Part shown: piece by piece, positions 35,161 through 44,995 of the stretch | Layout of the letters: every line of letters begins with the position of its first letter | Numbering within the stretch: position 1 is the stretch's first letter | NCBI GenBank assembly: GCA_003676145.1 | Contig: NAUB01000017.1 | Span: 62,001 to 126,000 of the forward strand | Length of the DNA: 64,000 bases | Direction of reading: 5' to 3' | Origin: a gamma proteobacterium symbiont of Stewartia floridana | GTDB lineage: Bacteria > Pseudomonadota > Gammaproteobacteria > Chromatiales > Chromatiaceae | Notes under the pieces: model-generated | What the model was told of the DNA's origin: nothing | Databases searched by the model: none | The model's input: the letters and a program-made list of their open reading frames with translations, nothing else | Position numbers and translations under genes: made by a program

Positions 35161-36072
35161 ATGTTTGACACATTTGATTTTTTAAAAGTAGTACTCGATA
35201 CGATAACTGATCACATCTCAGTTATTGATGATCAGGGCACCATTATTTATGTCAATAAGTCATGGATCGAATTTGGATCATCAAATGGTATTCCTCCGAG
35301 TACCGAGTGGGTTGGTGTCAACTATTTTGACGCCTGTGCGCCTCGGGAAGACCCTGAGACAATGGCCGTGAAAAGTAACATCGAAGCTGTGATAAATGGA
35401 AAAAGCAGCTCTTACTACCATGAATACCCATGCCATTCACCGCTCGAAGATCGCTGGTTTCTGATGCGGGTCAATTCGCTTGAGTTTAACGGCTCACGAA
35501 TCGTTGTCATAGCTCACAGCAACATCACAGAGCGTAAAGACGCCGAACAACAGGCCCTCCACTTGTCAATAACTGACAGCCTGACAGGACTTTCAAACCG
35601 ACGTCACTTTGATAAGTTTTTGACCGACGAATGGAAACGCTGCATTCGCTCTCAAATGCCTATCACGTTGGCCATGATTGATGTTGATTTTTTCAAACAC
35701 CTGAATGATTCGCAGGGACACCATGCCGGTGACGAATGTCTTGGAATCATAAGCGATATATTGAAAGAGTTTGCCAAGAGACCAAGCGATGTCTGTGCCC
35801 GCTATGGTGGGGATGAATTTGTAATCGTTTATGGAAACTCGGCGATGGATGAATCCCTGGTATTGATGCTGAAGTTGATGGATACAATTCGCAAACAGGA
35901 GATTCCAAACCCTGACTCACCCATCAGCAGCACGATTACGGTTTCCATCGGCCTGGCTACTGCTTATCCCGGCATAGACTCCACTGAAGAGGAGATAATC
36001 CAAGCCGCTGATAAACTACTCTATAAAGCCAAGGATGGGGGGCGCGACCATATTGAGTTCGCCACACTCTGA
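35161..36072 (+). CDS. PAS-domain diguanylate cyclase
   Basis: 303 residues. The N-terminal PAS domain (about 10-130: VIDDQGTIIYVNKSWIEFG) is followed by a complete GGDEF domain starting at DSLTGLSNRRHFDKFL. The catalytic GGDEF is at residues 216-220 (RYGGDEFVIVYG), and the product-inhibition site RPSD lies five residues upstream. It should make c-di-GMP with feedback control. No transmembrane segment, so it senses a cytoplasmic signal. Stands alone; a PilZ protein encoded at 41635-42042 is a possible effector. Confidence 0.92.
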   Translation: MFDTFDFLKVVLDTITDHISVIDDQGTIIYVNKSWIEFGSSNGIPPSTEWVGVNYFDACAPREDPETMAVKSNIEAVINGKSSSYYHEYPCHSPLEDRWFLMRVNSLEFNGSRIVVIAHSNITERKDAEQQALHLSITDSLTGLSNRRHFDKFLTDEWKRCIRSQMPITLAMIDVDFFKHLNDSQGHHAGDECLGIISDILKEFAKRPSDVCARYGGDEFVIVYGNSAMDESLVLMLKLMDTIRKQEIPNPDSPISSTITVSIGLATAYPGIDSTEEEIIQAADKLLYKAKDGGRDHIEFATL

Positions 36073-36113
36073 TCATCGGCATAAACCCTGCATTCAGCAG
36101 ACAGTCAAGCAGA

Positions 36114-37307
36114 TCAGCTTTGTGATTTCACTCCATCGGTCTGACCAGGAAACTCTTTGATATACAGATCCTGTTTCGAGTAAGGTATCTCAATACCCTC
36201 CTCGAGAAAGGTTTTGTATATTGTACTGTTCAGGCTATCCACGACTCTCCCTCGCAGCTCAGGGTTATCAACCCAGCACAACAGCTCAAAGTCCAAGGAT
36301 GAGGCGCCAAAGGTACGAAATCTCACTCTCGGTTCCGGATCATGGCAAACTGAATCATTCTCTTCTGCAATTGTGAGTAGAATCCTTTTTACCTGGTCAA
36401 TATCGACACCATAGGCAACACCGACGGATACCCTGATTCTGTATTTTGGATAGGGACCACCAGACTCATTGACCACTTTCGAGTTGCCCATAATGGCATT
36501 GGGAATGGTTACCTCAACGTCATCCCTGGTTAACAAGCGGGTGCTTCGGATACCGATACTCGTCACCTTTCCTCTTAGCCCTGTGCCGTCATCCAGCACA
36601 ATATAATCACCGATCTTGTATGGCGTATCCGCCATGATAAAGACACCGGAAAACAGATTTGCCAAAGTATCCTTGGCCGCGAAACCTACTGCGATACCGA
36701 TGATACCGGCCGATGCCAGCCAGGCTGTCATATCGATATGCCAGGCCTGAAAGATAAAATAGACCGCAAAGATGAAGAAGGTAATTGCAAACAGGTTGGT
36801 GAAGAGCGGAAGTGTCTGAGGGCGAATCACAGCATGATCGCTGGCCCGGCTACTGGCGACCTGGAGCAGTAGTTTTGACAGGCGTATCGCAAACAGCATC
36901 CAGAGAAAAACCAGTACCGACGTTACCGTTGACAACAATATTTTGTTTATCGGATCGCCCAATGATGAAACCGTCGTTGCCACCAGCAACCCGATAAGCG
37001 TCACTGTCCAGAACAGCGGCGCTTTCAGCATCATAATGATTTTATCGTCAACATGACTGGCGGTTCTCGCTGCCAACCGACGTATGATCGGCAGAAAGAC
37101 CCAAGTAAGGAGTTTCGCAATGAGGATAAAAAAAAGAAAGATCAGGATACCCTTGACCCAGGGATAGCCTCCAAAGATCTCCATTACCGGGCCAAGCATC
37201 TGTGGCGCATCGATAATATCAACCAACCCCTCGACGCTGTCATTGATCGGTGAATCAGCGATTTCTATCTCTTCAGCATCAGAGGCTTGTTGACCATTCT
37301 CAGCCAT
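36114..37307 (-). CDS. MscS-family mechanosensitive channel
   Basis: 397 residues: N-terminal acidic extension, helices at about 50-75, 95-115, 125-150 and 165-195, then the pore-lining TM3 (WLASAGIIGIAVGFAAKDTLANLFSG) and beta domain (YKIGDYIVLDDGTGLRGKVTSIGIRSTRLLTRDD). Residues match small-conductance channels that release solutes on osmotic downshock. Longer than E. coli MscS by extra N-terminal helices. Ends with PYSKQDLYIKEF-type C-terminus normal for the family. Confidence 0.92.
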   Translation of the reverse strand: MAENGQQASDAEEIEIADSPINDSVEGLVDIIDAPQMLGPVMEIFGGYPWVKGILIFLFFILIAKLLTWVFLPIIRRLAARTASHVDDKIIMMLKAPLFWTVTLIGLLVATTVSSLGDPINKILLSTVTSVLVFLWMLFAIRLSKLLLQVASSRASDHAVIRPQTLPLFTNLFAITFFIFAVYFIFQAWHIDMTAWLASAGIIGIAVGFAAKDTLANLFSGVFIMADTPYKIGDYIVLDDGTGLRGKVTSIGIRSTRLLTRDDVEVTIPNAIMGNSKVVNESGGPYPKYRIRVSVGVAYGVDIDQVKRILLTIAEENDSVCHDPEPRVRFRTFGASSLDFELLCWVDNPELRGRVVDSLNSTIYKTFLEEGIEIPYSKQDLYIKEFPGQTDGVKSQS

Positions 37308-37375
37308 TTCATCACCTTATCCGGCATTGCAGTTAAGATGAAGTTATATACAGGTTTAATCGCTTTTTCAATAAA

Positions 37376-38314
37376 TCAAAACAATCCCTGCCGGCGATCG
37401 ATGGCGATCGACATTTGCTCTTCGATCGCTGTCAGTACCTCATACCTTTTTCTGTACATTGAGCGTTTTCTGGCAACGATCAGATGATACGGCTTTCTCG
37501 CTGGACGCACAGAGAGTTTATAAAACCCGTCTTGACAGCAGCGGCCACCGCGCTCCTCCCATACCTGATCGTAATCCAAACTCTTCATTTCCGATTTGTT
37601 TTTAAGAAGATAAAAATAGTGATAGTGCTGATGCTCTGCTCCCTGAATGGCATATATCCAATCGATACCGAGCTGTTTGCAGAACATTTGAAACAGTTCA
37701 ACCATCAGGTCACGAGGCCTTACACCGTAAAGTTTTTTTGTAATATCCCGATAGATGTCCGTGACATGATTCATCCGCCTTCCCTGGATCGCGCCTACAA
37801 AGGCCACCAACCGACCGGATTGGGATTTTGACAGGGAGAAAGCGATTGAAAACAGCCTCTCCTGGCGAACGTAGATATTCAATACCAGCATACCCTCTCG
37901 CAGAAATAGACCATCTTTATTCAGCACAAACCGCATACCTGGATAGTACTCATCCAGATCAACCACCTCTTTTCGCTCATATCGAGCGAGTCTCAAATAG
38001 CTGATTTCTTCACCAACCAAGGTGAAATGATTGTGCAGGGACTCCAACCGCTTGACCATCCCCCAACTGGCACACTGATATGGCCAAAAGACACTGGGTA
38101 AAGCTTCCGGATGATACTTGCGCAGAAACTTCAATTGATCGTAATGCTTTCTCGACAGCAGCAGGATCTCCTTCAGGTTGAGAACAACCATCAGGAAATA
38201 AGCAACGCGGGATTTGAAATAGCCGTATTTAAGCGGACTCAACTGGGATTTACGCTTACCGGAATCCACTGTCATAGCATTCGACAACGTGTAGAGAAAT
38301 ACTATCTTATCCAT
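37376..38314 (-). CDS. VirK/YbjX-family protein (DUF535)
   Basis: 312 residues. Conserved family blocks FVGAIQGRR, DITKKLYGVRPRDLMVE and SLDYDQVWEERGG identify DUF535. Members in enteric bacteria (VirK, YbjX, SomA) affect resistance to antimicrobial peptides or surface-protein export; the biochemical role is unknown. ATG 38314 is preceded by AGGG at good distance; ATG 38323 is an alternative. No signal peptide. Single gene. Confidence 0.83.
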   Translation of the reverse strand: MDKIVFLYTLSNAMTVDSGKRKSQLSPLKYGYFKSRVAYFLMVVLNLKEILLLSRKHYDQLKFLRKYHPEALPSVFWPYQCASWGMVKRLESLHNHFTLVGEEISYLRLARYERKEVVDLDEYYPGMRFVLNKDGLFLREGMLVLNIYVRQERLFSIAFSLSKSQSGRLVAFVGAIQGRRMNHVTDIYRDITKKLYGVRPRDLMVELFQMFCKQLGIDWIYAIQGAEHQHYHYFYLLKNKSEMKSLDYDQVWEERGGRCCQDGFYKLSVRPARKPYHLIVARKRSMYRKRYEVLTAIEEQMSIAIDRRQGLF

Positions 38315-38589
38315 AAGAATCATCCCTATTCACTTCAATTGAGTTCGAGGCTATTTATCGAACAGGCGCAATCGGGTCAGTGCAAACAAAACCTGTCAAA
38401 CACCACGATTCGGATCACAACTGAGAACCAGATCGATACAATTAAACGCAGTATCGTTGCTCTAAACCAAAGCAGACCGGCCCGTTTACCGAATGGATCT
38501 GTAGACTCGAACTGTAGAGGTAATTAACAGGCCGATGCGCTTGTCAGCCGCCCAGAAAGCTCAAAACCTGAAAGGCAGTAACAACTGAT

Positions 38590-39153
38590 CTAAAAACGGT
38601 AGCCCAGTTTGCCGAAGAGGCGGGCATTCTTCAGGTCGTCATTGATATCATCCAGCTCTTGAGTCCACTGATACCTTGCCTCTGCACCCAGGAAAAGTTG
38701 CTCGCTCATTTTGTAGTGAAGACTCACACCACCCTGAAGCGCAAAAGCACCTTCATTGACATTACGCCCATCCGCATCGATATAACCGATTCCTGGCCCA
38801 AAACCGATCGAAAAACGGTTGTCCACGCGATAGAGATAGTGCGGATTCATCTCGAAACTGGTGATCTCGAGCCCGCTGTCATCGTAGTGTGAGTAGCTGA
38901 ATTGCTGACGAATTGTGGCATTGGGGGGCTCGACCAGCAGACAGTCGAAAGAGACCTCCAAGCCGAATACAAGATCCGTATCCAATCCATGGGTCTGCGG
39001 ATCCATAATACCGCCGGTGACTGACAAGGTAAGATCCGGATCAAAGCCATCGCTCTTAACCGGAAGGAACCCCCAATCCTGACCGGCACTCAGCGTGGGA
39101 GCGGCCGAGATCAATGCAGCGCAGACAATCACTCCTGTAACAGTTTTCTTCAT
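38590..39153 (-). CDS. Small outer-membrane beta-barrel protein
   Basis: 187 residues: signal peptide (MKKTVTGVIVCAALISAAPTLSA) then eight-strand-like pattern ending with Phe (LFGKLGYRF), the outer-membrane insertion signature. Segments SIGFGPGIGYIDADG and ALQGGVSLHYKMSEQLFLGAEARYQW match OmpA/OmpW-like single-barrel proteins. Function unknown, perhaps surface adaptation. ATG 39153 has AGGA 7 bp upstream. Confidence 0.83.
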   Translation of the reverse strand: MKKTVTGVIVCAALISAAPTLSAGQDWGFLPVKSDGFDPDLTLSVTGGIMDPQTHGLDTDLVFGLEVSFDCLLVEPPNATIRQQFSYSHYDDSGLEITSFEMNPHYLYRVDNRFSIGFGPGIGYIDADGRNVNEGAFALQGGVSLHYKMSEQLFLGAEARYQWTQELDDINDDLKNARLFGKLGYRF

Positions 39154-39271
39154 AATTTCTTCCTGAAATTTGTGCTTTAAACTCAAGTGCGCTGAATGAT
39201 ATCGAACTAAGCTCCTGTGATTTGTGATTTATTGTCAATTATTAGCAAGTTACTCAACCAAACATGACCTG

Positions 39272-39661
39272 TTACCGCTCAATGGCATCACGCACCCGCT
39301 CGAGTCTTTGCCGAACATCCATAGCCATATCGCCGATTTCAGGTTTCTCGACCAGTTTCAGCACCGCAACCGGGTCCATGAATGCCACCGTTACAGAACC
39401 GTCCTCCTCCTGACGCACGACAACATTGCATGGCAGCAACAATCCAATATCCGGTTCGGCATCGATCGCCTGATTGGCCAGCGGGGGATTACAGGCACCC
39501 AGAATCTTGTAGGCTCTTTTTTCAATTCCGAGCTTCTCTTTCATCGTTGCCTTAACATCGATCTCAGTCAGCACGCCGAAACCTTCAACCTTCAGTGCGG
39601 CAACTACACGTTGCTCAATATCATCGATATCTCCATCAAGACGAGACTTAAAGCTGTACAT
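39272..39661 (-). CDS. DUF302-domain protein
   Basis: 129 residues with the DUF302 signature: GFGVLTEIDVKATMKEKLG, YKILGACNPPLANQAI, GLLLPCNVVVRQ. DUF302 proteins are common in sulfur oxidisers and other redox-active bacteria; two conserved cysteines (GAC-NPP and LPC-NV) suggest metal or thiol chemistry. No signal peptide, so cytoplasmic. Single gene with good spacing to its neighbours. Confidence 0.9.
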   Translation of the reverse strand: MYSFKSRLDGDIDDIEQRVVAALKVEGFGVLTEIDVKATMKEKLGIEKRAYKILGACNPPLANQAIDAEPDIGLLLPCNVVVRQEEDGSVTVAFMDPVAVLKLVEKPEIGDMAMDVRQRLERVRDAIER

Positions 39662-40009
39662 TGGATGATCTCCTCGTTGTTCTTATTAACCGACGTCAAA
39701 GCCTGTTGCCAACAGGTTCACTCTACCCACCTGCCGGCTGATTCGAGCACATGACCTGCAGGCGCAATAGTGCCACACTTTGATTGAGCGTTGGGACAAT
39801 GGTCTCCAATCTGACCAAAGCGGCCTTCTATTTTGACATATCCATCCGGAAATTGAGTATCCCGAATAGGGGGGAGAGAACTATTCCCAATATTTCATCA
39901 GGAAATATTCCATCAAATTCAATAAATTCAATAAGCTGCCGCTAAACTGAAAATACACCAAGTAATATACGGCCCTATCCAGAGCCGCGAAACCTGAGAG
40001 ATCAGAGCA
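39662..40009. other. Intergenic region with an AT-rich inverted repeat
   Basis: 348 bp between divergent genes. AATATTTC and GAAATATT (39889-39909, 5-nt loop) form an inverted repeat preceded by TTCCC; a related sequence with TTCCCAATATT occurs at 49049-49068. Otherwise nothing recognised. Confidence 0.4.
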
Positions 40010-40330
40010 ATGAAATCGAAACTGACAGTCGTTCTACCCTGGCTTGTATTTGCTGTGGCATTCGTCCTGCTGACCCTCAGCGATCCATCGATGGCGAATA
40101 AATTCGAAACCATTGGTGGTGGCGTTCAAGGCTCGACAAAAATCAAGGTTGAGTATCTGATCACAATCGCCTATGTGGCCAGCGCCATTTTCCTGATCGC
40201 CGGGATACTGGCTATTGCACTGCACAATCGCAATTCACAAACGCTCAACTATACGATGTGGAAGTCTTCGGCAACGATGTTTTTCTTACTGAGTATCGGT
40301 ATGGCAGCGGCCGGCTACTACATGTCCTAA
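40010..40330 (+). CDS. Small three-helix membrane protein of unknown function
   Basis: 106 residues with predicted helices at about 5-23, 49-70 and 86-104. The loop ANKFETIGGGVQGSTKIKVEY is hydrophilic. No motif recognised. A weak purine-rich ribosome-binding site (AGAGATCAGAGCA) precedes ATG 40010. It stands alone, convergent with the hemolysin III gene. Confidence 0.68.
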   Translation: MKSKLTVVLPWLVFAVAFVLLTLSDPSMANKFETIGGGVQGSTKIKVEYLITIAYVASAIFLIAGILAIALHNRNSQTLNYTMWKSSATMFFLLSIGMAAAGYYMS

Positions 40331-40394
40331 AGCCTTGATTGCCCCTTTTCAGGTACACCAGGGCGTATTGGAGAAGCTCTTAACAGACCCTGGA

Positions 40395-41063
40395 TCAGAG
40401 TGAACCATTCGCCGGTGGCACGACATAGAAAAAAACAGAGAAGAAGTGCAACACGCTACCTGCCAGTACAAACAGGTGCCATACCGCATGATGGTAGGCC
40501 AAGCGTCGCCAGATATAAAAAATCACCCCAAGGGAGTAGCAAAGGCCGCCAGCCAGCAAGAGTACGATCCCACCGACTTCAACCGCATCGATCAAGGGCT
40601 TGATCGCCACCACCACTAACCAGCCAAGCCCCAGATAGAGTGACAGAGAGAGCCATTTCAGGCGCACATCCCTGAATAGCTCCAGCAGCACGCCGACGAT
40701 GGCAAAACCCCACACCAGACCAAACAGGGTCCAACCCCAGCTGCCGCGCAAATTGACCAGCGTAAAGGGTGTATAGGTACCGGCGATGAGTAAAAATATC
40801 GCTGCGTGGTCGAATCGCTGCAGCAGTTTTTTCGCTCTCGGCATGGGGATGCCGTGGTAGAGAGTGGAGGCGCTATAGAGCAATACCAGGGTGGCGCCGT
40901 AGATACTGCAACTGGTGATATGCCAGACATCACCATACAGCGCCGCGTAGGTTACCAGTATTGCCAATCCGGCAACACTCAGCAGGACACCGATTCCGTG
41001 GGTGACTGCATGAGCGATTTCTTCGCCCAATGTGTAGCGGCTTCCTGTGATCTCGGTCTGCAT
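40395..41063 (-). CDS. Hemolysin III/PAQR-family membrane protein
   Basis: 222 residues with seven predicted helices. Family motifs are EEIAHAVTHGIGVLLS, ASTLYHGIP, FDHAAIFLLIAGTYTPF and HHAVWHLFVLAGSVLHFFSV, whose His/Ser/Asp residues form a zinc site in PAQR proteins. Predicted to be a membrane hydrolase or receptor-like protein; hemolytic activity is not established. ATG 41063 has AAGGAGG 7 bp upstream. Confidence 0.92.
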   Translation of the reverse strand: MQTEITGSRYTLGEEIAHAVTHGIGVLLSVAGLAILVTYAALYGDVWHITSCSIYGATLVLLYSASTLYHGIPMPRAKKLLQRFDHAAIFLLIAGTYTPFTLVNLRGSWGWTLFGLVWGFAIVGVLLELFRDVRLKWLSLSLYLGLGWLVVVAIKPLIDAVEVGGIVLLLAGGLCYSLGVIFYIWRRLAYHHAVWHLFVLAGSVLHFFSVFFYVVPPANGSL

Positions 41064-41119
41064 CGCAGGCCTCCTTTCGAGCTGTTGCAAGCGAGAATAT
41101 CACAGATGCCATTTGTCCA

Positions 41120-41620
41120 CTATTCAGCAAAATCGAGTCGTTCCTGGATTTTCTCCAGCCCTTTTGCCGCACACAACTCATCCCTTTCACCACCCGGTGC
41201 GCCACTGACGCCAATCGCCCCCAACTGATAACCACCTGATTCAATTGGCAGTCCACCCTGTAACACCAATACGCCCGTGACGTGATTCATCTCCTGCTGG
41301 ATGTCCCGGCGGTTGTCACGAAACTCTCCGGAGGGTATTCCCGAGAGTAACACCGCATTGGCTTTGTCCCTGGCAATCTGAAGGGTGAATCGACTGGCGT
41401 GCACATCCCTCAGGACGGCCGTTTCGGCGCCATCCCGATCCACCACCACAGCGGTGACCTGATAACCTTCAGCACGACAGGCATCCACCGTATGCTTGAC
41501 CAGCTGCCAGGCCAGATCAGGATGAAGTCTTTTCACCGTAATCACATCTGCCGCTGCGACCATGCCGGGCAACAGCATCAGGCTGCAGATGCCTGCAAGC
41601 AGAAAATTTCTGAAACTCAT
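41120..41620 (-). CDS. Exported GlcG/HbpS-type protein
   Basis: 166 residues with signal peptide (MSFRNFLLAGICSLMLLPGM) and a GlcG/HbpS domain: LAWQLVKHTVDACRAEGYQVTAVVVDRDG and GGLPIESGGYQLGAIGVSGAPGG. Related proteins bind heme or act in cobalamin/glycolate loci; here the function is unknown. ATG 41620 is chosen for the signal peptide. It follows the PilZ gene closely (stop at 41635, 14 bp), so the two may be cotranscribed. Confidence 0.85.
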   Translation of the reverse strand: MSFRNFLLAGICSLMLLPGMVAAADVITVKRLHPDLAWQLVKHTVDACRAEGYQVTAVVVDRDGAETAVLRDVHASRFTLQIARDKANAVLLSGIPSGEFRDNRRDIQQEMNHVTGVLVLQGGLPIESGGYQLGAIGVSGAPGGERDELCAAKGLEKIQERLDFAE

Positions 41621-41634
41621 CGACAGATACCCCT

Positions 41635-42042
41635 TTAGGTTGGAAACTCCCCGGCAAACTTCTCGATCCACTCGATTGCAGCCTCTTCCCCGCTCAGAGA
41701 GCGACCTTCACTGGTCTTCACGCTCTGCTTGTAGTGCTCGATATAGCATAACTGCTCAACCATACGCACGGCATAGGCGGTCTCTTCTCCAATGAATTTC
41801 ACGCCGATCAGGTAACAATCCTCCTCCTGCCTGGACCAGACCACCACTCCGGTCGCATGAAACTGAGGCGGTGTGATCGGGATGGCAATGTGGATTTCCG
41901 TACCCGGCTCGATATGATCATCGGTCAGAAAACAGAGCCCACCCTCACTGTAGTTTGTCAGTTTTTTACGGTGTGCCGATGCCCTACCACCCAACTGAAA
42001 ATCGATGGGTACATCGGTGGGGTGTCTGATATATAGGCGCAT
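41635..42042 (-). CDS. PilZ-domain protein, putative c-di-GMP receptor
   Basis: 135 residues. A PilZ domain with RHPTDVPIDFQLGGR at the N-terminus and NYSEGGLCFL (the N/DxSxxG motif). The usual RxxxR motif is weak here (RLYIRHPTD), so c-di-GMP binding should be tested. The C-terminal 35 residues (GEEAAIEWIEKFAGEFPT) form an acidic tail. First gene of a likely two-gene unit with the GlcG-like gene. Confidence 0.82.
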   Translation of the reverse strand: MRLYIRHPTDVPIDFQLGGRASAHRKKLTNYSEGGLCFLTDDHIEPGTEIHIAIPITPPQFHATGVVVWSRQEEDCYLIGVKFIGEETAYAVRMVEQLCYIEHYKQSVKTSEGRSLSGEEAAIEWIEKFAGEFPT

Positions 42043-42344
42043 GGCGATATAGATTGCTCAGAAGGTGGTTACCAGCAGGCTTTGTTGGGGCAAGCCTTTC
42101 GATTCAATACACAATCCCGGCGACAGAGTTTTTCTCATTATAAACACAGGCTGGTCGGTGCTGAATGATCATCAGCTCCACTGAAGAATTTTTCAGACCA
42201 ACCACTTTAACAAAAGCAAAGGTCAGATATTTTTTCAAGGCCGCCGGGGAGATTATCCGCACACAGAGGTAATAAACTGTAAACCGACCGGAGACCTGAC
42301 GCGCAGACTTGCATGTTGCTGAACATCCCCACAAAATCACTTTC

Positions 42345-43490
42345 ATGAAATTTCCCAACTATATCGAAATGATGAGCCGGCTGATCGGCGCGGCATCGGT
42401 AAGCAGCGTCAATCCCGAATGGGACATGGGTAATGGTGCTGTGATCGAACTGCTGGATAGCTGGTTTCGAGCGCTGGGTTTCGAGACCGAGATCCTGGCC
42501 GTTCCCGGCCGTCCCGGAAAATTCAACCTGATCGCCTCCTATGGCCGAGGCAGCGATGGACTGGTGCTCTCCGGCCATACGGATACCGTCCCCTTCGATG
42601 AGGATAAATGGAGCTCGGATCCACTTAAACTGAGCGAACGGGAGCAACGCCTGTACGGCATCGGCACGGCGGATATGAAAGGATTTTTCGCGGTCATCCT
42701 TGAGGCCGTCAGAGAGCTCCCTCTCGATCAATTGAAGAAACCCCTGGTAATCGTGGCCACCGCTGATGAAGAGAGTGACATGTGCGGTGCAAAGTCACTG
42801 CTGGAGCTGCATCGTCAGCTGGGCCGCCATGCGGTCATCGGTGAACCCACCGGTCTGAAGCCGGTGCGAATGCATAAGGGGGTGTCGATGGAGTCGATCG
42901 TACTCACCGGACAATCGGGCCACTCCAGCAATCCACAGCTTGGCAGAAATGCACTGGAGGGGATGCAGCTGGTGCTTGGTGAAGTTCTGAACTGGCGCAC
43001 GGACCTTCAGCGTCGTTTTAAAAATCCAGCATTCGAAATCGATGTGCCGACCCTCAATCTGGGGCATATTCACGGGGGCGACAATCCGAACCGGATCTGT
43101 GGCAAGTGCGAACTTCAATTCGATCTCAGACCCCTACCCGGCATGGATCTGCAGTTACTCAGAGCGGAACTGAGTGAGCGCATCGAATCCTGTCTCTCCG
43201 ATAGCGGTCTGGAGTGGCACTACAAACCTCTGTTCGATGGGATACCGGCCGTCGAAACCCCAGCCGAGGCAGCCATAGTCAAAGCGGTGGAGAGATTCAC
43301 TGACAATCAGGCGGGCGCCGTGGCGTTTGGCACCGAAGCCCCTTATCTGAACAGCATGGGCATGGAGACGGTGATCTGTGGACCGGGAAGTATCGATCAG
43401 GCCCACCAACCGGATGAATATATCCCCCTCGAACATATTCAACCTGCGATTAACCTGATACAGTCACTGATCAGGAAGTTTTGTTTATAG
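42345..43490 (+). CDS. argE: Acetylornithine deacetylase ArgE
   Basis: 381-residue M20-family zinc hydrolase that removes acetate from N-acetylornithine in arginine synthesis. Metal-ligand motifs are GHTDTVPFDEDKW (His/Asp), ATADEESDM (Glu), VIGEPTGLKPV, and the late FGTEAPYL and GPGSIDQAHQPDEYI (His). It is followed 27 bp later by argA, so the two form an arginine pair with an ArgJ-independent logic. ATG 42345 is chosen because the product then starts like other ArgE; no strong ribosome-binding site. Confidence 0.94.
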   Translation: MKFPNYIEMMSRLIGAASVSSVNPEWDMGNGAVIELLDSWFRALGFETEILAVPGRPGKFNLIASYGRGSDGLVLSGHTDTVPFDEDKWSSDPLKLSEREQRLYGIGTADMKGFFAVILEAVRELPLDQLKKPLVIVATADEESDMCGAKSLLELHRQLGRHAVIGEPTGLKPVRMHKGVSMESIVLTGQSGHSSNPQLGRNALEGMQLVLGEVLNWRTDLQRRFKNPAFEIDVPTLNLGHIHGGDNPNRICGKCELQFDLRPLPGMDLQLLRAELSERIESCLSDSGLEWHYKPLFDGIPAVETPAEAAIVKAVERFTDNQAGAVAFGTEAPYLNSMGMETVICGPGSIDQAHQPDEYIPLEHIQPAINLIQSLIRKFCL

Positions 43491-43517
43491 ACAGCGGCTT
43501 AGGGCTATTCTCACGAG

Positions 43518-44846
43518 ATGAAAAAACGCGATCAAAAACTGCAAGACATGTTTGTCGACTGGTTTCGTGGTTCATCCCCCTATATCCACGCACATCGCGG
43601 ACGAACATTTGTCATCACCTTCGGTGGCGAGGCTGTCACTGACGCTGGTTTTGCCAATCTGATACACGATATAGCACTGCTGCACGGTCTGGGTATCAGA
43701 CTGGTGCTGGTGCATGGTGCCAGACCGCAGATCGAAGAGCGTCTGCAAACCAGAGGCGTTGAAACCCAGTTCGTCAACGGCTTGAGAATCACCGATGATC
43801 CGGCGCTGACCTGTGTCAAAGAGGCTGCCGGCGCAGCACGGGTTGAGATAGAGGCCCTGCTCTCAATGGGTCTTGCCAACTCTCCCATGGCCGGGGTAAG
43901 GATTCGCGCCGCCTCAGGGAATTTTGTCACCGCCAAACCGCTGGGCGTCAAAGAGGGCATCGACTATGGCCATACCGGGGTGGTGCGCCGGGTGGATGCC
44001 GCCGGCATCGAGCAACGGCTTGAATCCGGAGCAATCGCCATCGTACCGCCACTGGGGTATTCACCCACCGGCGAAGTCTTCAATCTCAGCTATGCCGATG
44101 TGGCCGCTTCGGTCGCCACCGCGCTCGGCGCGGACAAACTGATCGCACTGGTCGAGGCCAAGGGAGTGACAGATTCGCGCAAACGTCTGATCACCAGTCT
44201 CTCACCTCGTGAAGTGGACAAATTGCTAAGCAACAGGAAAACCCTCTCGGAAGATCTGAAGCAGAACCTGAAAGCGGCTGTCTCTGCCTGTCGCAGCGGC
44301 GTCAAACGTTGCCACCTGATCGACAGACAGCTGGATGGGGGACTGCTCAAGGAATTGTTCACCCGAGACGGCATCGGCACCCTGATATCCGCAGAACCTT
44401 ACGAGGAGACCCGTACAGCCCGCATCGATGATGTGGTAGGTCTGCTTGGATTGATCGAACCCCTGGAAGAGAAAGGTATCCTGGTAAGACGCTCCAGAGA
44501 GCTGATAGAGACTGAAATTGACCGATTCACTCTCATGGAGAGGGACGGTATGGTGGTCGCCTGCGCCGCACTATACCCCTACCAACAGGAGTCCATGGCT
44601 GAGTTGGCCTGTGTCGTGGTTCACCCTGAGTACCGGGGTAGTGACCGGGGAGAACGTCTGCTTGCCCATATGGAGGCGGTCGCCGCCAAACAGGGTATCC
44701 ACAAACTCTTCATCCTCACAACCCAATCCGCCCAATGGTTCAAAGAGCGGGGCTTCGCACCAGGCAGCTTGAAGGATCTGCCGATGCTGAAGCGTAAGCT
44801 CTATAATTATCAGAGAAAATCCAAGGTTTTCATCAAGACCATTTAA
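43518..44846 (+). CDS. argA: N-acetylglutamate synthase ArgA
   Basis: 442 residues: N-terminal amino-acid-kinase-like domain (about 25-290; FVITFGGEAVTDAGF, LVHGARPQIEERL) and C-terminal GNAT acetyltransferase domain (about 300-440; VVHPEYRGSDRGERLLAHMEAVA). It makes N-acetylglutamate, the first step to arginine, and the kinase-like domain is the arginine feedback site in this family. Length is normal. ArgE plus ArgA means the linear acetyl cycle is used rather than ArgJ. Confidence 0.95.
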   Translation: MKKRDQKLQDMFVDWFRGSSPYIHAHRGRTFVITFGGEAVTDAGFANLIHDIALLHGLGIRLVLVHGARPQIEERLQTRGVETQFVNGLRITDDPALTCVKEAAGAARVEIEALLSMGLANSPMAGVRIRAASGNFVTAKPLGVKEGIDYGHTGVVRRVDAAGIEQRLESGAIAIVPPLGYSPTGEVFNLSYADVAASVATALGADKLIALVEAKGVTDSRKRLITSLSPREVDKLLSNRKTLSEDLKQNLKAAVSACRSGVKRCHLIDRQLDGGLLKELFTRDGIGTLISAEPYEETRTARIDDVVGLLGLIEPLEEKGILVRRSRELIETEIDRFTLMERDGMVVACAALYPYQQESMAELACVVVHPEYRGSDRGERLLAHMEAVAAKQGIHKLFILTTQSAQWFKERGFAPGSLKDLPMLKRKLYNYQRKSKVFIKTI

Positions 44847-44995
44847 GCCTTCAGCAAGCGTTTCGAAGCCAGAATGTTAGGGATTTTCCGGCCCATTCAG
44901 GGAGATCCCTTATTTCCTTACTATTTTACTCTGTTATTACCCTCATCCAGCTGCTAAAAAGTACAACATCATCAATTCCTGCTCAGGAGTGGACA